Shown here piece by piece: positions 24,284 through 36,455 of a stretch of 64,000 nt of DNA; positions within the stretch are counted from its first letter, which is position 1; every line of letters begins with the position of its first letter. The notes under the pieces were generated by a model. It ran no database searches, was not told where the DNA came from, and worked only from the letters and a program-made list of their open reading frames with translations. The position numbers and the translations under genes are program-made. Source of the DNA: Septoria linicola (taxonomy: Eukaryota; Ascomycota; Dothideomycetes; Mycosphaerellales; Mycosphaerellaceae); NCBI GenBank assembly GCA_024114885.1, contig CP099423.1, forward strand, positions 1,116,001 to 1,180,000. Direction: 5' to 3'.

Positions 24284-27200
24284 CTCCTACTTATACTATA
24301 TAGTTAGATCTTTTAATAGATTATCTATAGTACTCAAATACTAGTCCTAATCTTGATTAGTTATCAAGTACTTGCTTTTTAGACTAATAACTAGATAGCA
24401 CTAACTATTAATCTAATAAACTTTCTATACTACTATCTCTTATAAAAAGGCAAAAGAAATGCCTTCTACAAGATCTTCCTCCTCTCTTATATAGGAGTAG
24501 ATTGTTTAGGATATAGACTATCTAGTAAGTTGCCCTTATCCTTTCTTATAGCTAATTCTAATAGCTCCCTAGATTCCTTATAGCCTAGTCTCCTACTTAG
24601 TCACATTCTATATAGCTTCTCAGTTCCCTAATAGTCTTTAGGGTACACTATTCTTAGCTATAGGGATCTTGTATCAAGCTAGGGAGTAGAGTGACTATAC
24701 ACTAGTAGAGGAGATAATAGCTACTATAGAGGAGGTCTTTAATATTAACTAGTACTTAGCCTTAGGAGGTGTCTAGTTCAGCTAGGTACTATATAGTAAT
24801 ATTGTAGTTAGTAACAGGTCTAACATTAGTAAGAGTATTTAGGACTTTATAAAGTCTAACTAAGGAGGAGTTAAGTAATTAAAATCTTTCTTTTAGACTC
24901 CTCTTAGTTCAACTCTAAGGCTTAGAGTTATCTTTTACATATCTCTTATATAAGGTAGAGCTGCCTTACAAACTCCTAAAACTGTAGTCTATTCTTTAAC
25001 TTAGTAAGACTATCTACTACTATCTCTTTTATATTCATATATTCTATAGAGATAAGTCTATTCTACTAGAGCTTTCTTATAGCATTATATAAGATATTAA
25101 TATGTTTAGACTTGTTATGAACATGTGAGTCCTTAACTAGAGTAAGAGTAGCTTAGTTATCACCTTTTAGCTAAATTGGCCTAATTCTAGTAATAGTTTC
25201 CTAGTTACTAAGGATCCTTAGTTAGTAAGAACATTCTCCTACTAACTCTAGGTATCCAAGCTCTCTTAAAAGAGCACTAAGGAACTATAACTGTTTTGTA
25301 TATACACCTATAGCTATATATTTAGCTTCTATTATAGATATAGCTACAGATTTCTACTTCTTGCTTATCTAGGAGATTAGTATACTATAAAGGAAGAAGA
25401 CATATCTAAGGATTGAGACTCTGTTAGTCTTGTCTATTACATAGTTAGAGTCCATATATCTAGTAAGAAAGCCTTAACTATTCCTTAAGTATCTTAGACC
25501 AAGGTCTAGGTTTGATCTCAGGTATCTAGTTAGCTTCTTTAGAGCCTTTATATGTCCTACTATTAGATCACTAATATAGGAGCTCAATCTTCTAAGGGCA
25601 AATAAAATGTCTAGTCTTATAATAGTTACAAGCTATATCTATGTTCTAATAATAGATTAGTACTTCTATTTATTACACCTTTCATTATTTAGTCTAGTAG
25701 GCTTCAGACTTTTATAGCTGTCTATTAGTGAAAGAGTTAGTAATACAGTCTCTTAACCTATTCCTATCTTAGCTAGGTTCTCTTAGATATAGTACTTCTA
25801 GTTAAGTTTCAGCTAGCCTTGCTATCTGTTTCTTATTAGTCTTATTCTAAGAATCTTGTCTAGTTCTCTAAGATCTTTGATCTTGAAGACCTTACTAAGT
25901 TAGTCTTTGAACTAGAGGACATCTTCTAGTCTCTCTATAGTAATAGGTATGTTATTAATATAGATCAGGATCATTAGGTCTTTCCTTTTCTTATAGATTA
26001 GAAGACATAGGTCTACTTCTAATTGTCTGAATCCTATTCCTTTCAGCTTTGACATACATAGCTGATTCTAGTCTCTTACAGCTTGCTTTAGCCTATAGAG
26101 ACTCCTTAGAACTTATAAGACTATACTAGTTAGTAGGTCAACACCTAGTAGTAGGATTATATAGATATCCTTATATAGGGTACTCTCTATAAATACATTA
26201 TTCATATCTACTTAGTACAGAACTAGGTCCTTCTTACAGACTATAGCTATGAATCCTCTTAGAGTATCCTACCTAACTATAGGGGCAAAAGTCTCTATAT
26301 AGTCTACTCTATACTTTTAGGAGAACCCTCTTATAACTAGTCTTACCTTAAACTTTTTAATAGCTCTACTAAGCTTTCTCTTAATATCAAAGACCTATCT
26401 TAAGGTGACTAGGTTAGCCCCTTTTAGTAGGACTACTATAGTCTAGGTATTATTACTTATAAGTATATCCAGCTCCTTCTAAATAGCTTCTTACTAGAGA
26501 TAACCCTACTTAGGATCACTTACTACTTCCTTATAGTTCCTTAGGATTAGAACCTCCTATTTATGTATTCCTACTTCTTTAGTAGCTAAGAATATAATCT
26601 CTTTAACTTCCTCTAAGAATTCTAGGTCCTATAGGATACCTAGGTTAATAGAGCTTATAGCTAAGAAGAAAGCCTAATACTCTAGGAGCATTTCCTTATC
26701 TAGCTGACTATTCTAATCTAGCTCAAGCCTAATTAGCTTCAGCTTCTAGTTAAATCTATTAAGTTCTTAGGATACTTTCCTTTTTCTAAGAGTTTGCCTT
26801 AGGGCTATCTACTCCTAATCTACCTCTATAGTTTCTTAGGTAGAATTCTTAGATTCTTTCTTAACTTTCCCTTAGTCTAGGAATTTTCTATACTCTCCTA
26901 TATCTTCTAGTAGAGGTAGAAGTTATATAAAGAGTTTCTTTCCTTCCTAAACCTGTACTAATAGCTAAGGGGGAGGAGGCTTCTACTAGCCTAGACTAGG
27001 AGCACCTAGGGTACTCCTACTAGCTTATAGAGTAGGCTAGCCAATAGTTCTTAGCCTTCTAATAGGTCTTCTTTCTAGAGCTGAACTAGGGAGATTCTTA
27101 ATCTTAATATTCAAGTCCAATTCTCTACCTAGCTTATCTTTAAAGAAGATTGTATTAGTGTACTACTTGACAGCCTTTATATCTAGCTCCTAGAACTTCT

Positions 27201-30026
27201 ATACCTTTACTATATTATTATAGTATCTAATAAACATAGTATCCTTTCCTCTATTTATTAGTTTGTTACTCCTTACCTACTAAGGCTATACTCTTGTATC
27301 TATATATACTACAGCTCTATATCCCTATACCTTAAGGTAGGAGACTGTTAGTTTGATCCTATTAAAAGCTTCATTAGGTAAGAGCTTGAATCCCTTAATA
27401 TCAGGTCTATTTAGAAGCTTGTTCCTTATATACACCTATACTTTAAAGGCTTCTAGCTAAAACTTAATAGGTATCTTACTTTCTTCAAGCATTGCTCTAA
27501 TAGAGGCCTCTAATGTTTAGATAGACCTCTTAACTACTCTATTCTAGAGTGAATTGTAGGCCTTAGTTAGCTTAAGGGTAATTCTAAAGTCCTTCTCCTA
27601 CTATTTGATTAAAGTAGTAATCTCTCTAGTATTATCAGCCCTTATAGACTTGAGGAGTGCTACTAACTACCTTTCTGCCTTAATCCTCTAGTTCTAAAGA
27701 GCAGTTAGTGTATCTAATCTAGCCTTGAGTAGAAATGCCTATTTCTTTCTTAAGAAGTTATTAATAATCTTAAGCTACTATATAAAACCTTTTACTAATA
27801 ATGGTAATAGTCCACAGATATCTACTAATATAAAGGCTAATCTTTCAGGTCTTCTCTTAACAGACTTGCCTAGGTGTTTCTTTATCTTGCCTATTATATA
27901 GATCCTATACTTATACTCTTCCTAGTTAGGAATTAGAATTCTTTCCTTTAGGTTAGTAACTTTATAAAGGTTTAAGAGTAACCCTCTTCCAAAGTATATA
28001 AATCTTCTATACTATAGCTCTTACTGTTTTAGATCCTTCTCTAATAGGGTAGTATAGGCATTATTAACCTCTACAGGATTATATAGTAAGTAATATAACT
28101 TTTCCTATAGGAGAGGTAATATCTTACTAATAAATAGAACACCTCTAACTAGCTTAGTCTTTATAACTGTTTAGCTATCTAGAGAGGTAAGAGTGAAATC
28201 AGGCTTCTAAACTCTAAATTGCTTACTAAACTAATCCTATAATATAAGATTTACTCTAAGATTAGGAACAAACAGTACTTTATTAAGTAGAACTTCTCCT
28301 CCTAAGATTCCCTTTATCTATACTAGTCTAGAGTAGGTTATATAGAGATATCCTCCTCCTACCTTGATCCACACTTTCTTCCTTAGTAGCTTTACTAATC
28401 TAAAGAAGGATAGTTAGTTAGTTATATAGGATGAGGCATAGGAATCTAAGAGCCATTCTTAGGGTAACAACTTGCCTTTAGCCTTAATTGTAGAATAGGC
28501 CAACTTATCTTAGTCATTATCTTCTAATAGGGAATTATTATTACTTCTAGAACTAGAGTAAGTTCTAGAATCAGAACTAGAACTAGACTCCTAGGCTAAA
28601 AATCCTTTCTTTAGAAGCTTTCTAGACTTTTCTATCCTTTAAAGCTACTTACCTATTTTCTAGACAACCTTCTTTAGCTTATTATATAATAATAACTTAT
28701 AGACAGCTTTCTTAATATATCTAGTATTCCTTGGTGAAAAGGATCTTCTAACCCTCTCTCTAAGGAATAATCCCTAAGGGTCCTTCTAGTTCTTAGTACT
28801 ATTTCTCTACTAGGACAGTTTCTTAGTAGTAGAGAGGTTAGGACAATCCTTTAACTAGTGCTTCCCTTTCTTATAGAGCTAGTATATTAGTAAGAACTTT
28901 CCTTAGTAAGGCTACCTAGAATAGAATACAGCTAGACCTATGTCTATCTTGTCTAGATTATCTCTTACCTCTTAGGACTTAAGTAGAAGGAGAACAGTGT
29001 CTATATCTAAGGATAGTTAGGTTATAATAGTATCCTTAGCTACTTAGTATAATATAGGTAGGGACTATAGGAGATGTTTCAGCCTTTTCTCTTAGCTCTA
29101 GTAGTAGGCTTCCTAAGGATCAATCTTAGTAATCCTCTTACCTAGGCCTCTAAGGTGTCTCTATGCTTCCCTAATTGTCTTATTAGGTAATATCCTGAAT
29201 ATAACAAACTACTTAATCAGACCTATAGTATAGGACTTTAGGACTCTATTATACTTGTTCTAGAGAATCACCTACATCTTAGCTACTAGTGTAGTAACAT
29301 ACTATGTCTCTAGCTCTATCTTATTATCTTCACTAATACTATATCTAATACTAAACCTATATACTACATTGTCTTTTAAGAAGTGTTAATTCTAAGTAAT
29401 ATATATCTGAAGACTAGTGTCCTACTAAACTGTGTATAGGTTCCCTTTAATAATTAGTTAGCTAATTGCCTAGAACTAGTCCTTTCCTTCTAGCTTGTCT
29501 GTCTGTAGCTTAAACTATCTCTTCTAGTTAGTTCTGTCTAGGATTAGAATCCTTTAGCTCTTCTTATCCTCTTAGTCTATTATAGAAATAGGTAAATAGA
29601 ATAAATAATTAGTAGAATGCTTCAGACTAGCTAAGGATTCTAGAGAAGGATAATTTCTTATAGTAGGGAGACTAGCTCTAAGGGATAGGGATTCCTCGTA
29701 TTTAGGAAATTACTAAGACTTAGATCTTTCTCTCTTAGCAGAGTTTCTATTACTAGGTGGTAGGAAGGCCAAGTAGCCTCTTCTAACTCTAGTAATACTA
29801 GGTACAATAGTAGAGAACTAGGCAGGTATTAATAAAGTAGAAACATACTACTATCTTATAGAGATCTTTACTAACTTGTATACTACTAGGTGCAAACTAG
29901 CTTCGTTAGTAATACAGTTAGGGAAACTTCTAGGCCCTAAATGTTTTCTATAAACTACAAGGGATACAAGTAACCTATACTAACATAGGTTACTCCTATT
30001 TAGTGTACAAACCCGAGCTTATAACC

Positions 30027-30304
30027 TATTAAAAGTGGAGAGCGTTTATAGATACTATATAATGTTAAGGAGGGTATAGCGTAGTAAAGAAGAATAAGGG
30101 ATCAATCTTGAACTAACTTATACACATAGTGTAGTAGCAATATACTAGGAACTAAATACAAAGTTGATTTTATTAGTTATCTAAGAAGAGAAGAAAGAGA
30201 AGCAAGATATACCTCTTACCAAGCCTTAGGTGGATGCCTTAGGCATCTAGAACCATGCTCAGAAGTCCATATCCAGACTGACTATCTAGGATACATTCTT
30301 AACA
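30027..30304 (-). repeat. Copia 5' LTR (copy 2)
   Basis: This is the partner of 24,006-24,283. The primer binding site lies immediately to its left at 30,012-30,026 (CCCGAGCTTATAACC), the decayed form of the initiator-tRNA-like site of copy 1. Confidence 0.9.
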
Positions 30305-30309
30305 GTTAT

Positions 30310-31319
30310 CGTTTAAAACGATAACTAAAAAAACAAGAGTCTAAATTTTATTAGCTATCTAAAAGGTAGATCGTTAAACTTTTTTATAATACTAGGGCTA
30401 TATTAATTATACCTAATAAGCAAGGCATGTCGTATCGTATAGTTCGATCGTTTATAGCTAGGCGCGTCTATCTTACTTATTTAGAGAATTCGCTATATAA
30501 CTATAGTAGTATAATATTATATTAGCCTATACTATATACTAGGTCCGGAGCCTTAGACGTAATTAGTGTCCTTAGCTAAACGATTAGCGTCTAACGCTAT
30601 ACTAGAGCTTATTCTAAGCGATCTATATACTAGAGGATACGAGATTACCTAGACAGGTCTAGCCTATCCTATAGCCTCTACGCTATCTAAACGAGAGCGT
30701 TTTTACGCTAAACTAGGGTCTAATCGAAGACTATTATAGGTATAGAGACTCTAAGTAAATCTCCGATATAGTAAGTCGCCTTACTATCTATACGATAATT
30801 ACTAAATAGATCCGTACTAAGGAGTACTAGAGGTTTATAACTTTTCTAGATTAGAGCGATATCTATATTCTAGGAGCTTCTACGTTATTATAGCCCTTTA
30901 AGTCGCCTCTTACGTAGGCTTCTTTAGGCCTCTTACTAATATTTATAGTATATTAGTTCTCGCTTTAAGGCTACTATCTACTCTCTACGCTTCTAGTTCT
31001 AGTATAAGAGAGAAGAGATAGCTCTACCTTCGGCTCTATTAATAGATAATAACTACTCTAATACTAACCTTCTAGATAGGTATAAGAGCGGTCGCTATAG
31101 AACAAGACCTATTCGGAGAGTAATAGTCTTATAATACGTTAATTAAATAGTAGTAACGAGCTTAAAATAGTAGCTCTAGGACTAAGAGCCTTATACTAGG
31201 ACTATAGGATATTAAATTAATTAAGTAGAGTAAACATTACTATCTTAGAAACGAGCTACTACCTTGCTTTTATACTAAAACTACTAAGTACGGTATATAG
31301 GTAGGCCTTTACCTTACTA
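30310..31319 (-). mobile_element. Ty3/Gypsy copy 3, right part of the terminal block
   Basis: This is the continuation of the Gypsy terminal block after the Copia insertion. With 23,999-24,005 it makes about 1,017 bp, matching 10,871-11,888. It ends at CTTACTA and is followed at once by repeat D, with no H3-like segment. Confidence 0.85.
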
Positions 31320-31320
31320 T

Positions 31321-31643
31321 TATATTATAACTATAGCGAACGATATAAGATTACTTTCTACTTTTATACTATAAAACCTTCGTTTCCTCTTATCTCTATA
31401 GTCGGTATATATAGTCGGAGCCTATCGTTCTTTTTACGTGCTTAGATACTTAAAATACGTAGATTTTAGTATACCTATACCTATACTCCTATAGGTACCT
31501 ACGTAGGTATACGCTCTAACCTATATTTCTAGTTATAAGTACTACCTATTAAGCTTTAGTAGGTTACCTCTCTAACCTATATCGACTACTAAGAATATAG
31601 GTTTAGACCTAACCCTACTCGTACTAACCTATTCCGACGTCTA
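31321..31643. repeat. Dispersed repeat D, copy 2
   Basis: This is the second copy of the 324-bp repeat at 13,021-13,344, including the same short palindrome. It directly follows the end of Gypsy copy 3. Confidence 0.8.
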
Positions 31644-31791
31644 GGTTCTATATTATAAGCTATATTAAGAACTTTATAGTATATATACTACTATAGTATA
31701 AGAGCTAGGTAAGGTTAAAAGTTAGGCCCGCCTTAGGCTCGTAGGCTTAGCGTATAGTATAATTATAGTATACGTATATATCTAAAAGAAG
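31644..31791. other. AT-rich spacer
   Basis: These 148 bp between repeat D and Copia copy 3 show no similarity to the other repeats in the window and no open frame. Confidence 0.4.
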
Positions 31792-33751
31792 TATTAAAAG
31801 TAGAGAGCGTATTATATACTATATAATATTAAGAAGAGTATAGCGTAGTAAAGAAGAATAGAGGATTAATCTTAAACTAACTTATATATAAAGTATAGTA
31901 GTAATATACTAGGAACTAAATATAAAGTTAATTAAGTTAGTTATCTAAGAAGAGAAGAAAGAGAAGTAAGATATATCTCTTACTAAGCCTTAGGTAGGTA
32001 CCTTAGGTATCTAGAACTATACTTAAATATCTATATCTAGACTAACTATCTAGGATATATTCTTAATACTCCTACTTATACTATATAGTTAGATCTTTCT
32101 ATAGATTATCTATAGTACTTATATACTAGCTCTAATCTTAATTAATTATTAAGTACTTACTTTTTAGACTAATAATTAAATAGTACTAACTATCTATCTA
32201 ATAGAACTTTCTATACTACTATCTCTTATAAAAAGGTAAAAGAAATACCTTCTATAAGATCTTCCTTCTCTCTTATATAGGAGTAGATTACTTAAGATAT
32301 AGACTATCTAGTAAGTTATCTCTATCCTTTCTTATAGCTAATTCTAATAGCTCTCTAGATACCTTATAGCCTAGTCCTATACTTAGTTATATTCTATATA
32401 GCCTCTTAGTTCCTTATAGACTTTTAGAGTATACTATTCTTAGCTATAAGGATCTTATATTAAGGTAGGAAGTAGAGTAACTATATACTAGTACTAGAGA
32501 TAATAGCTACTATAGAGGAGGTCTTTAATATTAACTAGTACTTAGCCTTAGAGAGTGTCTAGTTTAGCTAGGTACTATATAGTAATATTATAGTTAGTAA
32601 TAGGTCTAATATTAATAAGAGTATTTAGAACTTTATAAAGTCTAACTAAAGAGGAGTTAAGTAACTAAAATTATTCTTTTAGACTCCTCTTAGTTTAACT
32701 CTAAGGCTTAGAGTTATCTTTTATATATCTCTTATATAAGGTAGAGCTACCTTATAAACTCCTAAAACTATAGTCTATTCTTTAGCTTAGTAAGACTATC
32801 TACTACTATCTCTTTTATATTTATATATTCTATAGAGATAAGTCTATTCTACTAGAGCTTTCTTATAGTATTATATAAGATATTAATATATTTAGACTTA
32901 TTATAAATATATAAGTTCTTAACTAGAGTAAGAGTAGCTTAGTTATTACCTTTTAACTAAATTAGCCTAATTCTAGTAATAGTTTCCTAGTTATTAAAGA
33001 TCCTTAGTTAGTAAGAATATTCTCTTACTAACTCTAGATATCTAAGCTCTCTTAAAAGAGTATTAAGGAACTATAACTATTTTATATATACTCCTATAGC
33101 TATATATTTAGTCTCTATTATAGATATAGCTATAGATTTCTACTTCTTACTTATCTAGGAGATAAGTATACTATAAAGGAAGAAGATATATCTAAGGATT
33201 AAGACTCTATTAGTTTTGTCTATTATATAGTTAGAGTCTATATATCTAGTAAGATAGCCTTAACTATTCTTTAAGTATCTTAAACTAAGATCTAGGTTTA
33301 ATCTTAGGTATCTAGTTAGCTTCTTTAGAGCCTTTATATATTCTACTATTAGATTACTAATATAGGAGCTTAATCTTTTAAGAGTAAATAAGATATCTAG
33401 TCTTATAATAGTTATAAGCTATATCTATATTCTAATAATAGATTAGTACTTCTATTTATTATACTTTTTATTATTAAGTCTAGTAGGCTTAAGACTTTTA
33501 TAGCTATCTATTAGTAAAAGAGTTAGTAATATAGTTTCTTAGCCTATCTCTATCTTAGCTAGGTTCTCTTAGATATAGTACTTCTAGTTAAGTTTTAGCT
33601 AGCCTAACTATCTATTTCTTATTAGTCTTATTCTAAGAATCTTATCTAGCTCTCTAAGATCTTTAATCTTAAAGACCTTACTAAGTTAGTCTTTAAACTA
33701 GAGGATATCTTCTAGTCTCTCTATAGTAATAGGTATATTATTAATATAGGT
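31792..33751 (-). mobile_element. Ty1/Copia retrotransposon, copy 3 (truncated, most decayed)
   Basis: This copy has a 277-bp LTR (31,792-32,068) followed by the RNase H and part of the RT region, collinear with 24,284 to about 25,960 of copy 2. It breaks off next to the RT active-site codons, where it meets an inverted LTR. CpA and TpG are almost gone, so it has decayed further than copies 1 and 2. Confidence 0.85.
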
Positions 33752-34028
33752 TATTAAGAATATATCCTAGATAGTTAGTCTAGATATAGGTATTTAAGTA
33801 TAGTTCTAGATACCTAAGGTATCTATCTAAGGCTTAGTAAGAGGTATATCTTATTTCTCTTTCTTCTCTTCTTAGATAACTAACTTAATTAACTTTATAT
33901 TTAGTTCCTAGTATATTACTACTATACTATATATATAAGTTAGTTTAAGATTAATCTTCTATTCTTCTTTACTACGCTATACTCTCCTTAATATTATATA
34001 GTATATAATACGCTCTCTACTTTTAATA
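33752..34028 (+). repeat. Inverted Copia LTR
   Basis: This 277-bp sequence is the reverse complement of the Copia LTR, starting TATTAAGAAT and ending CTTTTAATA. It faces the direct LTR at 31,792-32,068. The 5-bp flanks (TAGGT left, TAAAG right) do not match, so a simple solo LTR with preserved target duplication is not supported. Confidence 0.85.
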
Positions 34029-34877
34029 TAAAGTTTAACTACTAATATAGATCTTATTATAATCTATAGCTTAAAAATATTATTCTAACTATTACTTTCT
34101 CTCTTTTAGTTTTTAAGAAATAGAAATTCTACTATTACTCTATTAGTTCTAGCTTTTATTTATATACTACTATAGATTAGAAGCTTTACGTACTAGTCTA
34201 ACTAAGTCGATCTTCTCGTAAAGATAAATATATTACTAAACTACTAATATAGGTAATTAGCTACTATTAATAGAGAGTATAATTTTTAATAATTTATAAT
34301 CGTTCTAGTATATAATAGAAGTAGTAAAGATCGATTATAAGAAGAAAATAGGTATATAAGCTTACTTAGGGTTAAGAGACTAGGGAACACTCTATTGCCC
34401 TTAATAGTACTTATAAGTCCTCCCTCGACACTCTAGTAAGAGAAGCTAGCTTAGTCTATATAATCGATCACGCGTAGCGGATGTGCAACATTGGATCGAA
34501 CCTTCGTGTGTCATGTGAGTTCGCGCTAGTCTCGCGCTAGCTTGGCGCTCGAGTGAACTCCACTTTGCGCTCCGAAAAACGTCTAGTCTCACACCTTTCG
34601 ACAACTGCAACAAGCATCCAACTCCTGCCTGAATTGAATCATCTCTGCCCTAGCAATATAGCAGTCATGCTGCACATATTGCATCCCCAGAAACCATGAT
34701 CTTATGCAGCCGTCGCGTCACGATTGCATCAAATAGAGCTTGTATCGATTTCTTGCGTGCGGTTTGATTCGCTCCCGTTGTGGAGCTGTTCCCAATGCAC
34801 GTGTAATCGACCACGAAACAACATCAGCCATTGTACCTTTGCACTGAATCACGATTTGACCTGATCAAGCTTACACG
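34029..34877. other. Edge of the repeat island and upstream region of the reductase gene
   Basis: From 34,029 to about 34,380 the sequence is still AT-rich with no recognisable element. From about 34,380 to 34,480 composition changes quickly to normal. The remaining roughly 400 bp are the upstream region of the aldo/keto reductase. I see no gene here. Confidence 0.5.
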
Positions 34878-35782
34878 ATGTCTGGACTCCAACTCAGCTC
34901 AACCATAACTCTCAAATCAGGCACCAAGCTTCCGTCTCTTGGCTTTGGTGTCTGGGACAGTCCTAGTCACAAGACAGTGCAGTCATGTCTCTCAGCGCTT
35001 GAAGCTGGATATCGACACATTGACACAGCTCAAGTCTACGGGAATGAGACGGAAGTTGGAGAGGCTGTTCGAAAGTCTGGCCTTGACAGAAAGGATGTCT
35101 ATCTAACGAGCAAGATCTTGTCACCGGGCGATGATGCCGAATCAACTTATCGAAAAGCACTGGACAGTGTCAAGAAGGTCGCTGGGGATGATGGCTACCT
35201 AGATCTGCTCTTGATTCACAATGTCAGCTCAGGTGCCGCAGGAGTGAAATTGATGTGGCAAGCAATGGAGAGATTGTTCGATGAAGGCAAGCTAAAGGCT
35301 ATTGGCATGAGCAATACGGGTATTGGCATGCTCGAAGCTATGAAGGACTATGCCAAGGTGTGGCCTCCGCATGTGAATCAGCTTGAGGTGAGTCTTGGCC
35401 ACACCTCTTCGATTATCAGGCATCTAACATTCTGCAGCTTCATCCTTGGTGCCAGCAGCGTGAGGTTGTGCAATTCTGCCGCAAGAACGATATCGCTGTA
35501 GAGGCATACTGCCCGTTAGTCCGCAACCAGAAGGCCGACGACACGGATCTGAAGGCCATCGCAGAAAAGCACAACAAGTCTACGCCTCAGGTTCTGGTAC
35601 GATATTGCCTGCAGAAGAACTGGGTGCCTTTGCCAAAGAGCGACACTCCTTCGCGTATCAAGCAGAATGCAGACATCTATGACTTCAATCTCAGTGATGA
35701 GGATATGGCCGCTCTCGACAAGAAGGACGAAGGCGCGAACGGAGCTCTTGTGATGGTGGCTGAGAATGCGAGTGTGAAGTGA
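34878..35782 (+). CDS. Aldo/keto reductase
   Basis: Predicted NADPH-dependent reductase of aldehydes or ketones, cytosolic. Exons 34,878-35,387 and 35,438-35,782 are joined over a 50-bp intron (GTGAGT...TGCAG), giving 284 residues. The family signature GYRHIDTAQVYGNE is at residues 44-57. The catalytic tetrad is visible as Asp49, Tyr54, Lys79 (TSKI) and His114 (LLIHN). The C-terminal PLPKSDTPSRIKQN is the cofactor-binding motif (family form PKS...RIxxN). Length is slightly below the usual 300-330. It is the first gene beside the repeat island, about 850 bp from the last repeat. No cluster partner indicates a specific substrate. Confidence 0.92.
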
Positions 35783-36455
35783 AAGGTATTTCAGCGGAAA
35801 GGTTCATCACCATGTCGACCACACGTGGAAGTCGGGAGAATGCGGTGATCAGCGCGACATCAGGGCAGTATCACAGTACTGGAGATCGACGTTTTGTGCT
35901 TTCGACTTCACCCTGCTTTTCCAGCAGCAGCAAGACGGTTAACGGCTGCGAAATACGGACAGTACAACATATCAGTATAGAACGAAATATCAAACGCGGC
36001 CTCTTGAGGCTGCTGATGTCCACATGGCTTTCACGGCTTCCTACGCGTCGGCGGAGATCTTTCGATGAATCCTCCCCGTACTGACTGTGCTTCCGACCAT
36101 CCAGTCACCACTCTTCAAACATAGGAGTTCTCTCTCCTTCGGCGCGCTTGATGCTTCACCCACATCATCCAGTCGACAGATCACGATATCTCTTCCACAC
36201 TTCCGAAGTTGCGCGAAGCTGTAGCCTCCAGGATACTAGTCACACCACAAGCATCTATTTTGAGGCTTCAGCTCTTCCCACGCCTCTGGAGTATCCATGT
36301 TCGCTTGGCAGCTGAACCTCGCCAAGGTCGCTTTATGGAGACTAGGCAAGTGATTGCATCCTTCAGTAAGCGAGCACCCTCAGCTGCCTGTATATGTGTA
36401 AGTCACATCAATATCCGGCCTGCCATCAGGTACTTCAACTCCAAATTACCGCATC
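35783..36455. other. Intergenic region
   Basis: This is 673 bp between two plus-strand genes. The open frames in it have no recognisable motif and look like chance. It probably holds the 3' UTR of the reductase and the promoter of the next gene. Confidence 0.4.

Larger units (their letters stand above)
24006..30304 (-). mobile_element. Ty1/Copia retrotransposon, copy 2 (structurally complete, 6.3 kb)
   Basis: This complete element has two 278-bp LTRs, a flanking GTTAT duplication, and Copia domain order on the minus strand. The gag region is at about 29,900-29,000. The integrase is at about 28,000-26,900, with the LRADNAREI-like stretch near 27,640 matching the Copia motif around the second catalytic Asp. 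The reverse transcriptase is at about 26,500-25,450 and RNase H at about 25,450-24,950, with KKQKSVAIS as in Copia SKKQKSVALS. The RT active site at 25,951-25,962 reads Tyr-Ile-Asn-Asn in place of Tyr-Val-Asp-Asp, so both catalytic aspartates are lost by G-to-A changes. Stops are scattered throughout, so it is inactive. It inserted after Gypsy copy 3 was in place. Confidence 0.9.

Noticed and set aside
31321..31643. Repeat D as an LTR of the Gypsy family
   Set aside because: Both copies lie on the same side of a Gypsy end and none is at the opposite end; the ends lack TG...CA or a RIP-altered form that I can identify.
1..34470. CRISPR-like or tandem array structure
   Set aside because: Repeats are dispersed retroelement copies hundreds to thousands of bases long; no short, regularly spaced direct repeats are present.
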